A program made the position numbers and the translations under genes. The notes below the pieces were generated by a model. The model worked only from the letters and a program-made list of their open reading frames with translations. It made no database searches and was not told the DNA's origin. Shown here piece by piece: positions 46,762-55,444 of a DNA stretch of 64,000 nt. Source of the DNA: Haloferax prahovense DSM 18310 (GTDB lineage: Archaea > Halobacteriota > Halobacteria > Halobacteriales > Haloferacaceae); assembly GCF_000336815.1 (NCBI RefSeq), contig NZ_AOLG01000047.1, forward strand, positions 389,178 through 453,177, in the 5' to 3' direction. Position 1 is the first letter of the stretch. Each line of letters begins with the position of its first letter.

Positions 46762-46775
46762 TTAGGTATGCCTAA
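46762..46775. promoter_or_regulatory. DtxR/IdeR-like palindrome TTAGG-TATG-CCTAA
   Basis: Five-base perfect arms in the 260-base gap before the gene at 46868. The half-site TTAGG resembles that of DtxR-type metal regulators (IdeR, SirR). It is 92 bases before that ATG, too far for simple TATA occlusion, so it may belong to an unseen transcript. Confidence 0.35.
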
Positions 46776-46867
46776 GAATCACTAAAGTGTATCGCTCTTT
46801 CCCAGACAAATGACTCTCGGTAACACGTGACATAACCGTTTTCTCGTCGCCGTGGCTATCCAGAGGT

Positions 46868-47119
46868 ATGAACCGACACTTCACCGACGCGCGGTACTAC
46901 TTCCGACGGGGATTCGAGCACCTGTACGCCGGTCTGGACGAGGAGACGGCACCGCTCCGTCGCCGCCTCATGGCGGCGCTCGGGCGCGAGGTTGAGGACG
47001 GGGAGGAGTCCGAGCCGCAGACGCGGCGAGAGCGCGTCGAGTACGGCGCGCGCCGGGCGGCGACGCGGAGTCGCCGGGCCGCCGGGCGGGTTCGCCGTCG
47101 CGTGCGGCGACCCGAGTAG
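46868..47119 (+). CDS. Small basic DUF7553-like protein
   Basis: 83 aa: MNRHFTDARYYFRRGFEHLY, then arginine-rich repeats to the end (RRERVEYGARRAATRSRRAA). The first 25 residues match a short haloarchaeal family (MN-x-HF-x-DARYY) I recall as DUF7553. The arginine-rich tail is unusual for a haloarchaeal protein and suggests nucleic acid or membrane binding. It is close to the tRNA gene but not obviously linked. Confidence 0.6.
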   Translation: MNRHFTDARYYFRRGFEHLYAGLDEETAPLRRRLMAALGREVEDGEESEPQTRRERVEYGARRAATRSRRAAGRVRRRVRRPE

Positions 47120-47191
47120 GCTCGTTTGTGCCCTCGAATCGGGGCACAACGTAAGTCTTAATTGGCGGCGCGGAAAATCGAAATCGTAGCC

Positions 47192-47266
47192 GGGTTGGTG
47201 GTCTAGCCAGGTTATGACGGCTCCTTCACACGGAGCAGGCCGGCGGTTCGAATCCGCCCCAACCCA
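47192..47266 (+). tRNA. tRNA-Val (anticodon CAC)
   Basis: 75 bases with a full cloverleaf: acceptor stem GGGTTGG/CCAACCC, D-arm GTC/GAC, anticodon stem GCTCC/GGAGC around the loop TTCACAC (anticodon CAC), T-arm GGCGG-TTCGAAT-CCGCC, discriminator A. No intron and no encoded CCA. It reads GUG valine codons. Confidence 0.95.
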
Positions 47267-47388
47267 CTTCTCTTCGACACCACCGACGAGCGACAGCGAG
47301 GAGCGTGTGTCGAAGTGTGTGGTCGCCGCGGATTCGAAGCAGGGAGCGAACGGAGTGAGCGACCGAGGTTCGAATCCGCCCCAACCCA
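47245..47388 (+). repeat. 22-base direct repeat: tRNA-Val 3' end and a second copy
   Basis: The stretch GGTTCGAATCCGCCCCAACC plus CA (T-arm and acceptor 3' end, 47245-47266) recurs exactly at 47367-47388. Such duplicates mark integration sites of archaeal mobile elements. The 100 bases between carry a hairpin (47272-47280 with 47307-47315). Confidence 0.7.
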
Positions 47389-47505
47389 TTTTCTGATTCC
47401 TCGAACACCGAGCGGAGCTGAACGTCGTGGCCGGAGCGAGGCGTCCGTGGAATCGGAGACTGAGCACTACCAGGTGAACTACCGAAAAGCGCCGCCCGCC
47501 GACGC

Positions 47506-47694
47506 CTACGCGATGTCGTCGAGCGAGACGGCGCTTCCGCGGTCGACCGTAATCCACGACGTCGTCAGCTCATCCGACTTCGGGGAAAACACCGTCAGTT
47601 CGGTCGGGTTCTCCGGGTCGTCGTAGATACATTCGAGGTCGAACACCGGCGCGTCAGCCAACTCGTCGGAACTGTGTGGTGCGGCCGTGCTCAT
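47506..47694 (-). CDS. Small acidic protein (DUF7511-like)
   Basis: 62 aa from the ATG at 47694: MSTAAPHSSDELADAPVFDL. The core FDLECIYDDPENPTELTVFS and WITVDRGSAVSLDDIA resembles a small haloarchaeal family I remember as DUF7511. Function unknown. The ATG overlaps the TGA of the zinc-finger gene, so the two are coupled. Confidence 0.65.
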   Translation of the reverse strand: MSTAAPHSSDELADAPVFDLECIYDDPENPTELTVFSPKSDELTTSWITVDRGSAVSLDDIA

Positions 47695-47843
47695 CAGATG
47701 GATACGTCCGTCTGGCAACTCGCACACAGCGCGTCGGCGACCGCCTCCTTCGGGACGGACGTCCCGCATCGAGGGCACCGCGAACGGGTGCGCGAGTACT
47801 CCGTGTACGGTGCAATCCGCGAATTCTCGTTGGATTCGCTCAT
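47694..47843 (-). CDS. Small zinc-finger protein
   Basis: 49 aa from the ATG at 47843: MSESNENSRIAPYTEYSRTR. Two CxxC pairs, SRCPRCGTSV and DALCASCQTDV, form one zinc site. The start is chosen as the last ATG before conserved sequence; an upstream ATG at 47927 is possible. It pairs with the small acidic gene. Confidence 0.65.
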   Translation of the reverse strand: MSESNENSRIAPYTEYSRTRSRCPRCGTSVPKEAVADALCASCQTDVSI

Positions 47844-48343
47844 ACACGACCAAATAGGACACGAGTACAAGAAGTTTTGGATATTAAGAGTGTAATTCCC
47901 CAAATTCGAACTCATATGTAACGGCAATTCTGATTATATTGCCTACTCCTCAACGTCGTGGGGACAATCGGTACCCGGGTGGGAAGTCAGATGAGACTAC
48001 TCGAACGACACGTGGGACAGCCAGCGATTCGACACCGTTCCGTTTTCGAAACGCTCAGCCGACCCCGTCTCTCAAAATGTCAAGAACTTCGAATAAACGA
48101 GAAGCTACCACGTTAGCTTTGGCGACCGACTCGCTTTTCTGACAGTTAAATCGTAGCGTCTCGCGTGAAACATCGTGTTTCGTGAACTGTTGCAAAAAAA
48201 CAGGTCAATGAGCCCCCAGTATCGAAATCAGAGACAGACTAACCACCTATACCATCAGGTAAGTTGACAGCTTGCACGCGAAACTATTGAAACTATCTCG
48301 TCAGCTTTTGCCCACAGCGTCGGTAGATTGTCACTGCAGACAC
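47844..48343. other. 500-base intergenic region
   Basis: No gene seen. It is AT-richer than average. A short inverted repeat GGCAAT/ATTGCC lies at 47923-47943. A TATA-like CCTATACC at about 48247-48254 would give the next gene a leader of about 70 bases. Open frames of up to 67 codons lack protein-like composition. Confidence 0.45.
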
Positions 48344-50113
48344 ATGAATACACGAACACGTATCGCCGGCGTCCTCGTCGTCGTCGCGCTCGTCGCGGCG
48401 GCGGCGACAGGAACTGGGATGGCGGCGGTCGACACACGGCAGGCACAGGTACAGCAACAGACACAGACACAGATGCAGGCGGAGTACTGCACGTATCCGA
48501 GCAACACGACCTACGGGTCGTTCGAGGTGAGTAACCTCTCCGCGCCGTCCGGCGTCGAAGCCGGTGAGCCGGTGACGGTATCGGCGGACATCACCAACCC
48601 GAACGACGTGCCGATGATTCAGTGCGTCGAGTTCCGTCTGGAGGGTGACGTGGTCGAACGGACCGGCTGGGCGCTGAACCCCAACGAGACCGAGACCATC
48701 ACGTTCGACGTCAACACGACGGGCCTCGAAGACGGGACGTACATCCACGGCATCGAGACGCGCGACTTCGGTGAACTGGCGACGCTCACCGTGGGCGAAC
48801 AGCCCGAGCCAGAACCCGAAGAACCGACCGCGTCGCTCCAGTTCGACGACCAGGAGTCCGACGGGAGTAGCGTGACCGTCGCGAGCGCGAACCTCTCTGA
48901 CGGCGGCTACATCGCTATCCTCGACGAGAACGGCTCGGTCGTCGGTGCGACCGACTACCTCGAACCCGGCGAGCAGGAGAACGTCTCCGTGCCGCTCCTC
49001 GAATCGCTCAACGAGAGTGCGACGCTGACTGCACAGGCGCACCTCGACACCAACGACAACCAGACGCTCGACTTCCTCACGTCTAACGGGACTGAAGACG
49101 GCCCGTACACGGTCAACGGGACGCCCGTCACCGACGACGCTGACGTGACCGTCGGCGAGGAGCCGACGCCGGAAGAGCCGACCGCGTCACTCCAGTTCGA
49201 CGACCAGGAGTCCGACGGGAGTAGCGTGACCGTCGCGAGCGCGAACCTCTCGGAAGGCGGCTACATCGCCGTCATCGACGAGAACGGTTCGGTCGTCGGC
49301 GCGACCGACTACCTCGAACCCGGCGAGCAGGAGAACGTCTCCGTGCCGCTCCTCGAACCGCTGAACGAGAGTGCCACCCTGACTGCACAGGCGCACCTCG
49401 ACACCAACGATAACCAAACGCTCGACTTCCTCACGTCCAACGGGACCGAAGACGGCCCGTACACGGTCAACGGGACGCCCGTCACCGACGACGCTGACGT
49501 GACTGTCGGTGAGGAGCCGACCACCGAAGAACCGACGACTGAGGAGCCGACCACCGAAGAACCAACTACGGAAGAGCCAACGACTGAGGAACCGACCACC
49601 GAAGAACCGACAGCGACCGTCGAGTTCGAAGACCAGAACTCCAACGGGGCCACCGTGACCGTCGCGAGCGCGACCCTCTCTGAGGGCGGCTTCGTCGTGA
49701 TTCACAACGAGAGCGGCGACGTCGTCGGGATATCGAACTACATCGAAGAGAGCGACAGTAACATCCGAATCTTCCTCACCGAGTCGCTGAGCGAGAGCGC
49801 CACCCTGACCGCCATGGCGCATCTGGATACGAACAACAACCAACAGCTCGATTTCCTCTCGTCTGACGGCGCTGAGGACGGCCCGTACACGATGGACGGG
49901 TCGCCCATCACCGACGACGCGGAGATAACCGTCGGTGACGAGCCGACGACAGAGGAACCAACGACAGAGGAACCAACTACGGAAGAACCGACCACGGAAG
50001 AACCGACGACTGAAGAACCGACGACTGAAGAACCGACCACGGAAGAACCGACGAACGAGACGGAGACACCACCGCCGACCGAGACGCCTATCGACAACGG
50101 AACGGAGAACTGA
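48344..50113 (+). CDS. Secreted repeat protein with three DUF7282-type domains
   Basis: 589 aa from the ATG at 48344. A Sec signal (TRIAGVLVVVALVAAAATG, about 5-23) precedes a Gln/Thr-rich stretch, a beta-sandwich domain (about 48-150, SAPSGVEAGEPVTVSADITN) and three DUF7282-like domains (about 163-275, 281-393, 425-535). The first two are almost identical, a recent 118-aa tandem duplication. Linkers are TTEEP repeats: six units after domain 2 and about eight after domain 3. The end has no membrane segment or PGF-type anchor, so it is probably secreted or retained by other means. Confidence 0.8.
   Translation: MNTRTRIAGVLVVVALVAAAATGTGMAAVDTRQAQVQQQTQTQMQAEYCTYPSNTTYGSFEVSNLSAPSGVEAGEPVTVSADITNPNDVPMIQCVEFRLEGDVVERTGWALNPNETETITFDVNTTGLEDGTYIHGIETRDFGELATLTVGEQPEPEPEEPTASLQFDDQESDGSSVTVASANLSDGGYIAILDENGSVVGATDYLEPGEQENVSVPLLESLNESATLTAQAHLDTNDNQTLDFLTSNGTEDGPYTVNGTPVTDDADVTVGEEPTPEEPTASLQFDDQESDGSSVTVASANLSEGGYIAVIDENGSVVGATDYLEPGEQENVSVPLLEPLNESATLTAQAHLDTNDNQTLDFLTSNGTEDGPYTVNGTPVTDDADVTVGEEPTTEEPTTEEPTTEEPTTEEPTTEEPTTEEPTATVEFEDQNSNGATVTVASATLSEGGFVVIHNESGDVVGISNYIEESDSNIRIFLTESLSESATLTAMAHLDTNNNQQLDFLSSDGAEDGPYTMDGSPITDDAEITVGDEPTTEEPTTEEPTTEEPTTEEPTTEEPTTEEPTTEEPTNETETPPPTETPIDNGTEN
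48823..49530 (+). repeat. 354-base tandem duplication inside the DUF7282 gene
   Basis: Two near-identical units of 354 bases (118 codons), beginning near 48823 and 49177, encode the first two domains. A third, diverged unit follows at about 49617. The strong similarity shows recent duplication or ongoing recombination. Confidence 0.75.
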
Positions 50114-50203
50114 GACGACGACCGCCGACCGACCCGGTCCTACCGCCGAGTCGGCTCGAACTATTTTTCACGACGAGCGCCGGTCCGACCGACCCGGCAG
50201 CAG

Positions 50204-50575
50204 TCACCGACCGAGCGCCGCGAGCAGGCCGTCGGGAACGGTGAGGAAACCGAACCAGACCAACAGGACCACGAGCGCAGTGTAACCGATAGAGATGGCG
50301 AAGTCCTTGGCGAACCGTCGGGTCGTATATGGATGCGATTCGGCGGACACCGCGTCGACAGCGCCCTTGTGGAGCAGGACGAAGCCGACCACGTTCGTCA
50401 GCCAGTAGCCGGCGACGACACCCGGGAGAAACCAGCTTCTGGAGACGAGACTCACCGTGACGCCGAACGCGTAGGCCAGCGGGAGGTTGACCACGAGGTC
50501 GTTCCACCACGAAAGCGGGGACAGAACGAACCCGATAGCGGCCAAGATTCCGCCTTTCACGCGCCGGCGTTCCAT
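50204..50575 (-). CDS. Small membrane protein
   Basis: 123 aa from the ATG at 50575 (MERRRVKGGILAAIGFVLSP). Three hydrophobic segments (about 8-30, 44-70, 92-115). LSWWNDLVVNLPLAYAFGV and WFLPGVVAGYWLTNVVGF are striking but I recognise no family. Likely conserved in haloarchaea; function unknown. Confidence 0.65.
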   Translation of the reverse strand: MERRRVKGGILAAIGFVLSPLSWWNDLVVNLPLAYAFGVTVSLVSRSWFLPGVVAGYWLTNVVGFVLLHKGAVDAVSAESHPYTTRRFAKDFAISIGYTALVVLLVWFGFLTVPDGLLAALGR

Positions 50576-50655
50576 CCAACTAGATGAACGGCCAGCGACA
50601 ATAGTATTGTGAGCACCTGGCGCGCGGTTCCCGCGAGCGGGTGCGAGCCGTGGGG

Positions 50656-51360
50656 TCAGTCCGCCGTCCCGCTTTCGTCGCCGACGAGCGTGTCGACGAG
50701 CGCCGTGAGGTCGGAGACAGAGAGGTCCGGCTCCGGTCCGAACGGTTCCCACGGCGAGTCCTTCCGGTCGACCCAGACGCCCTGCATCCCGGCGTGTTGG
50801 GCCCCCATCACGTCGAACCAGCCGGCGGTCGCGTGGGCGATTTCGTCGATGGGCGTCCCGGTGCGGGCGGCCGCGTGGCGGTAGAGTTCCGCGTCGGGTT
50901 TGAACACTCCGACCTCGTCGGCGCTGACGACGCCGTCGAGGAGGTCGCGGATGTCGGCGTGGTCGACCATCGAGTCGAGCATCTCCGGGTTCCCGTTCGA
51001 GACGACGTAGCAGTCGTAGCCGGCGTCGCGGAGGCGGCCGACCGCGTCGCGCACGTCGTCGAACACGTCGAGTTCGTGGTAGACCGAGAGAATCTCGTCG
51101 CGCTCGGTCGCCGAGACCGACGCGTCGTGGGCCTCCAGCGCGTACTGGAGCGCCGCGCGGTTGACCTCGTAGAAGGGCTCGTACTCGTCGATGTGGTTGC
51201 CGACGAAGGTGTATTCGAGCGACCGCGACCGCCAGAGCCTCGAGACGGGCTCGGGGTCGTCGACGCGCTCGGCGAGCGCCTTCTCGGCGGCGTCGACGTC
51301 CACGAGGGTGCTGTACGAGTCGAACGTGACCGTCGAGACGCGGTCCGGGTCGAACGACAT
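50656..51360 (-). CDS. HAD-superfamily hydrolase (haloacid dehalogenase type II)
   Basis: 234 aa. Nucleophile D13 in TVTFDSYSTLVD, Ser/Thr motif VVSNGNPEML, Lys in VGVFKPDAELY and final acidic region near HATAGWFDVMGAQHAG. The FDSYSTL start and the NGN motif are typical of type II 2-haloacid dehalogenases, which hydrolyse L-2-haloacids; other phosphatase-like roles remain possible. Confidence 0.87.
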   Translation of the reverse strand: MSFDPDRVSTVTFDSYSTLVDVDAAEKALAERVDDPEPVSRLWRSRSLEYTFVGNHIDEYEPFYEVNRAALQYALEAHDASVSATERDEILSVYHELDVFDDVRDAVGRLRDAGYDCYVVSNGNPEMLDSMVDHADIRDLLDGVVSADEVGVFKPDAELYRHAAARTGTPIDEIAHATAGWFDVMGAQHAGMQGVWVDRKDSPWEPFGPEPDLSVSDLTALVDTLVGDESGTAD

Positions 51361-51418
51361 GCGAGACCCTACGGCGACGCGGGTGTTAACGATACGGCGG
51401 TCGTGCGAACCCGGCGGG

Positions 51419-51424
51419 AAAAAA
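51419..51424 (-). terminator. T-run terminator of the pilus operon
   Basis: Six A on the plus strand (six T on the minus strand), 57 bases past the stop of the last pilus gene. Confidence 0.4.
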
Positions 51425-51480
51425 GACCGAAGAATGGGGTTGGCGCTCCTGACGAGCGCGGCGGAGGTGAGTCGGCCTAC

Positions 51481-53265
51481 TCAGTCGTCCTCCCAGAGGG
51501 TCACGAGGATGACCACGTCCTGCATGTCGAAGGCGTTGCTGTTCGTGTTCGTCGTGCCGAGTTCGAACAGGAAGATGGCTTGGTTGCTGTCGAGTTCCAT
51601 CGTCTGTCCGTCGTCGCTGATGTAGGGGGCGACGAACTCGGCGGCGTCGTCCTGTCCGTTGTAGCCTTTTATGTCCGGCACCGGGTCGCCGTCGCGGAGG
51701 ACCGCGACCTGCCGGTGGTCGACCGACGAGTCGGCCGTGACGTAGCCCTCGGCGGCGGCGACGATGGAGAGGCCGTCGCCTGCGTCGCCCGCCACGTTGA
51801 ACGAGCGCGACGCGCCGTCGTTCACGTTGTTCCAGTCGAACGGGCTGTGGGACTCGCCGTCGACGACGAAGGTGACGGAGACGGGCACGTCGTACCGCCC
51901 GTTCTTGATGGCGCTGCCGAGCAGTTCGAACTCGCCCGTGAAGTCGTCGGAGGGGACGACCTCGCCGTCGTCGATGGTGAAGTCATCTTCGGGCTCCGGC
52001 GTCGGGGTCGGCGTGGGTGTTGGCGTTGGTGACGGCGTCGGCGTTGGAGTGGGCGTCGGAGTCGGCGTCGAGGTGACGACGTTTCTGACCTCGTAGGTCT
52101 CGCCCATCCCGCGGACTTCCAGCGGGAAGGTGACCGTCGCGCCGGGGCCGGACGCCCCGTCGAGGGTGACGGTGACCGTGTCGTGTTCGATTTCGGTCAC
52201 GCCGTCGGGCGCGGTGTACGTGAAGCTCGCGCGGCCCGACTCGTCGGTGACGGCGGTCGCCCCGTCGGTGGGGGCGACGGTGCCGCCGAGCGAGGTCGGC
52301 GATGCGACGGTCAGCGTCGCGCCCGCGGCGGGCGCGCCGTACCGGTCGAACGCGCGGACGACGAGCGTCTCGCGGCCGCCGGAGGGGACCGCGGCGTCCT
52401 CGCCTTCGACCGCGACGGCGTAGGCGGCGGGGTCGGGTTCGACAGCCTCGCCGACGCCGAGGCGAGCGACGCGGAAGTCGTAGCGGACGCCCGCGTCGAG
52501 TTCGATAGTGACGACCGCGTGGTCGCCGCTGGAGGTGTAGGAGACGACCCGCGCGTGGGGTTCCTCGGCCATGAGGTCGACCCACGCGTCCTCCGAGAGG
52601 TAGGTCGGCACCGAGATGCGAACCGGGTCGGTGGCGCTGTAGACGGGTAGCGACTCGGTGCGGACGGAGACGGGCGCGAGCGCCACGGTGTCGCCGGCGG
52701 TCGTGTGGCCGTCGAGGTCGCCTTCGAAGAAGACGAGCGTGACGGTCGTGCCGCGGACGAGCGACTGGCGGTGGACGACGGGGGTTCCGTCGGTTTCGAG
52801 GTACGAGACGCCGCTTTCGAGCACCATCCGGGCCTCGTCGCGCTCGGCGTAGTCGGGTTCGTAGACGATGGCCCCGGTCGCGTAGGTGTGCGTCGAGCCG
52901 TTCCAGAAGACCCGCTCGGGGCCGACCGCGGAGACGCCCGTGACGGTCACGGCGTCCGCGCCGTCGACCCGGAACGTCCCGACGCTGTCGGGCGGTGAGA
53001 CCACGAGGTAGCGCTCGGGGTACGACACGTCGGAGTCGACCGCGACGCGGCTGCCGGCGTCGACGCCGGAGGCGCGGAACACCTGCGAGTCGAGCGACGC
53101 GAGGTCGGTCGAGACGCTGGCGCTGTGGTCGGCTTCGTCGCCGGCGGTCCAGACGGGCGTGCCCGCGAGTTGGACCATGGCGATGACCGACACGATGAGG
53201 CCGAACGCGAAGACGAGCCCGAGGATTTCGGACACGCCGCGAGAGTCCAGAGAGAGGCGAGACAC
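51481..53265 (-). CDS. Large pilin-like surface protein, Pro/Thr linker
   Basis: 594 aa, last of a four-gene operon. N-terminal SRGVSEILGLVFAFGLIVSV is a type IV pilin-like processing and assembly helix. The ectodomain shares blocks with the 723-aa neighbour and with the protein at 18.1 kb (VVSPPDSVGTFRVDGADAVT, IVYEPDYAERDEARMVLES). An Ig-like domain (about 290-385, VVRAFDRYGAPAAGATLTV) is followed by a TPTPTP linker (about 400-425) and an acidic end domain. Probably a minor pilin or adhesin displayed by the machinery. The linker is likely glycosylated. Confidence 0.78.
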   Translation of the reverse strand: MSRLSLDSRGVSEILGLVFAFGLIVSVIAMVQLAGTPVWTAGDEADHSASVSTDLASLDSQVFRASGVDAGSRVAVDSDVSYPERYLVVSPPDSVGTFRVDGADAVTVTGVSAVGPERVFWNGSTHTYATGAIVYEPDYAERDEARMVLESGVSYLETDGTPVVHRQSLVRGTTVTLVFFEGDLDGHTTAGDTVALAPVSVRTESLPVYSATDPVRISVPTYLSEDAWVDLMAEEPHARVVSYTSSGDHAVVTIELDAGVRYDFRVARLGVGEAVEPDPAAYAVAVEGEDAAVPSGGRETLVVRAFDRYGAPAAGATLTVASPTSLGGTVAPTDGATAVTDESGRASFTYTAPDGVTEIEHDTVTVTLDGASGPGATVTFPLEVRGMGETYEVRNVVTSTPTPTPTPTPTPSPTPTPTPTPTPEPEDDFTIDDGEVVPSDDFTGEFELLGSAIKNGRYDVPVSVTFVVDGESHSPFDWNNVNDGASRSFNVAGDAGDGLSIVAAAEGYVTADSSVDHRQVAVLRDGDPVPDIKGYNGQDDAAEFVAPYISDDGQTMELDSNQAIFLFELGTTNTNSNAFDMQDVVILVTLWEDD

Positions 53266-53268
53266 GGC

Positions 53269-55440
53269 TCAGACCTCCACGTCGGGCGCGTTCAGTTCGG
53301 GCGAGTCCTCGTCCTCGATGGCGGAGTCGGGGAGGTAGATGCGGGTCGCCGCGGTGATGACCACGTCGTCCTCGGCGGAGATGGCGGCCTCGCGGCCGCT
53401 GACCATGCCGCTGTCGGAGGTTATCTCCACGTCCGTCTTCGCCGAGGCGATGTTCGCGCCGACGACGAAGATGTTGCCCTCGGCGTCGACGAGGATGTCG
53501 CCGTCGCCGAGCATGACCACGCCGTTGAGGTTGACGCCGCCGCGGGCGGAGTCGATTTCGAGGTCGGCGTTGTCCTTGACGCCCGAGAGGCCGGCCCCGG
53601 CGAGGTCGACGCCGTCCGCGCCGTCGATGCGGACGTCGCCTTTCCCGCTGATGTCGGCGCTCCGGGCGCTGACGAAGCCGTTCGTCGAGGTGACAGCGAG
53701 GAGGTTGCGATCCTGCGTGAGCGTCACCCCGGCGTTGTCGAGGTCGATGTCGCCGCCGGCCTCGATGGTGAGGTCGGCGTTGCTGCCCTGCGTGACCGAC
53801 GCGCCGGAGAGGTCGATTTCGTCTCCCGCGGTCACGTCGATGTTCTTGCCCGAGACCGAGGTGACGCTCACGCCGACCGCGGCCAGAGAGCCGCTTCCGG
53901 CGTCGATGTCGATTCGACTGTTCGAGCCGGTCGCGACGACGTCGACGTGGAGCGAGACCCCGTCGCCCGCGAGGGTGATGTCCTCGTCGGAGACGATGGT
54001 TCGGACGCTCGGCGGGACGACGAGCCGGTCGGAGCCGGCGTCGTAGACGATGTCGCCGCCCGTGCCGGTGTTGTTGACGCGGTAGTCCGCGCCGTCGAAC
54101 TCGCCGTTGCCGTCCACGTCAGCGTAGACGAAGCCGGGGTCGCCGATGGCGGCCACGAGCCCGCGGAGCGGGTCGGTGACGCCGCCCTCGCGGAGCTGCA
54201 CGTCGAAGGTCACGCGGTCGACGTTCGCGCCCGCGGAGTCCTCGACGACCACGTCGAACTCGTCGGAGACGACGCCGTCGACGCTGCTCGTCGCGGTGTA
54301 GACGAACGTCGCGCGGCCGTCGCCGTCGGTGACGGTCGAGATGGTTCCGGTGTCGCGCGCGACGATGCGCCCGCTCTCGGCGGTCAGGCCGGGGCTGGCC
54401 TTGACGACCGCGTTGGGGACGGGGTTGTTCTGCGCGTCGCGGACCTCGACGACGGCCCGGTGGGTCGCACCGGGCGGGACGACGGCGTTGTCGCCCTCGA
54501 CGTCGACGATGTAGGCGGGCTCTTGGAGCGCGCCGGGGGTGTCGATGCCGACCCGCGAGAGCCGCAGGTCGTACGTCTTGCCGGGCGCGAGTTCGACCGT
54601 CAGGGTGTTGTAGTCGGCTCCGGTCGCGTAGGCGATAGAGCGGACGTTGGGTTCGTCGGCCAGCAGGTCGCGCCACGTGTCTTCGGAGAGCCGAGTGGGG
54701 ACCGAGATGGAGATGGGCGTGCCCGCGTCGGTGACCGTGATGTAGTCGGTGCCGGCGCTCAGGGGGACGACGCTGAAGGTCGTCGCCTCGCCCGTCGCGG
54801 TGTCGATGTCGCCTTCGAGGAAGACGAGAGACACCTTGGTCCCGTCGACGAGCGACTGGGTCGCACCGACTTCGCCGCCGCCGTAGGCGGTGTACTGCGC
54901 GGTCCCCTCGTGGACGAGCGAGGGTTCGCTCTGGAGGTACCGGTAGTCGGGTCGGTAGACGAACTGCTGGGTGTCGAACGCGTGTTCGGAGCCGTCCCAG
55001 TAGGTGCCGGTCTCGCCGGTCGCGACCGCGCCGGAGATGCGGGCCGTCGCGGGGTCGGTCGTCCGGAGCGAACCGGAACCGGCCGCGGGCGAGACGAACA
55101 GCGCGCGGGTCGGGTAGTCGACGCCGGCGTCGAGGGTCGCGCGGGTCTGCCGGCCGTCGACGGCCTTGGCGACGCTCTCGTCGAACGCGGCGAAGTCGGT
55201 CTCGGCCGCGGTGAGGTGTTCGAATTCGGTCTGTTGGTTCCACGCGGGGACCGCCGAAACCTGCACCATCGCGACGAGCGAGACGACGAGCGCGAACGCG
55301 AGCATCGTGCCGAGGATGGCCGAGGCTCCGCGGCGGTCACCGCGGAGGTGCGAGCCGCGGCGGGCCTCGCCCGCGACGAACCCGCGCAGTACGTGCCTGA
55401 GGGGCGATTGCGTGTGTTGATTGGGAGTGTTGTGAGTCAT
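53269..55440 (-). CDS. Large pilin-like surface protein with beta-solenoid-like end
   Basis: 723 aa. A 37-residue basic start ends in DRRGASAILGTMLAFALVVS, a pilin-like processing and assembly helix. The middle shares blocks with the 594-aa protein (FVSPAAGSGSLRTTDPATAR, QQFVYRPDYRYLQSEPSLVH) and holds an Ig-like domain (about 325-425). From about residue 480, short repeats of 25-35 aa such as GDIDLDNAGVTL, GDVRIDGADGVDLAGAGLSG and GDILVDAEGNIFVVGANIAS suggest a right-handed beta-solenoid as in filamentous haemagglutinins. It would be a large surface adhesin. Four bases after pilC. Confidence 0.78.
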   Translation of the reverse strand: MTHNTPNQHTQSPLRHVLRGFVAGEARRGSHLRGDRRGASAILGTMLAFALVVSLVAMVQVSAVPAWNQQTEFEHLTAAETDFAAFDESVAKAVDGRQTRATLDAGVDYPTRALFVSPAAGSGSLRTTDPATARISGAVATGETGTYWDGSEHAFDTQQFVYRPDYRYLQSEPSLVHEGTAQYTAYGGGEVGATQSLVDGTKVSLVFLEGDIDTATGEATTFSVVPLSAGTDYITVTDAGTPISISVPTRLSEDTWRDLLADEPNVRSIAYATGADYNTLTVELAPGKTYDLRLSRVGIDTPGALQEPAYIVDVEGDNAVVPPGATHRAVVEVRDAQNNPVPNAVVKASPGLTAESGRIVARDTGTISTVTDGDGRATFVYTATSSVDGVVSDEFDVVVEDSAGANVDRVTFDVQLREGGVTDPLRGLVAAIGDPGFVYADVDGNGEFDGADYRVNNTGTGGDIVYDAGSDRLVVPPSVRTIVSDEDITLAGDGVSLHVDVVATGSNSRIDIDAGSGSLAAVGVSVTSVSGKNIDVTAGDEIDLSGASVTQGSNADLTIEAGGDIDLDNAGVTLTQDRNLLAVTSTNGFVSARSADISGKGDVRIDGADGVDLAGAGLSGVKDNADLEIDSARGGVNLNGVVMLGDGDILVDAEGNIFVVGANIASAKTDVEITSDSGMVSGREAAISAEDDVVITAATRIYLPDSAIEDEDSPELNAPDVEV

Positions 55441-55444
55441 GGCC

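Noticed and set aside
47226-47408. Short frames over the tRNA-Val and its partial copy, giving GWGGFEP-type peptides
   Set aside because: These are translations of tRNA sequence, a known source of false gene calls.
52000-52080. Repetitive GGCGTTGG/GGAGTCGGCG stretch as a CRISPR or satellite
   Set aside because: It encodes the TPTPTP linker of the 594-aa pilin-like protein in frame; no spacers.
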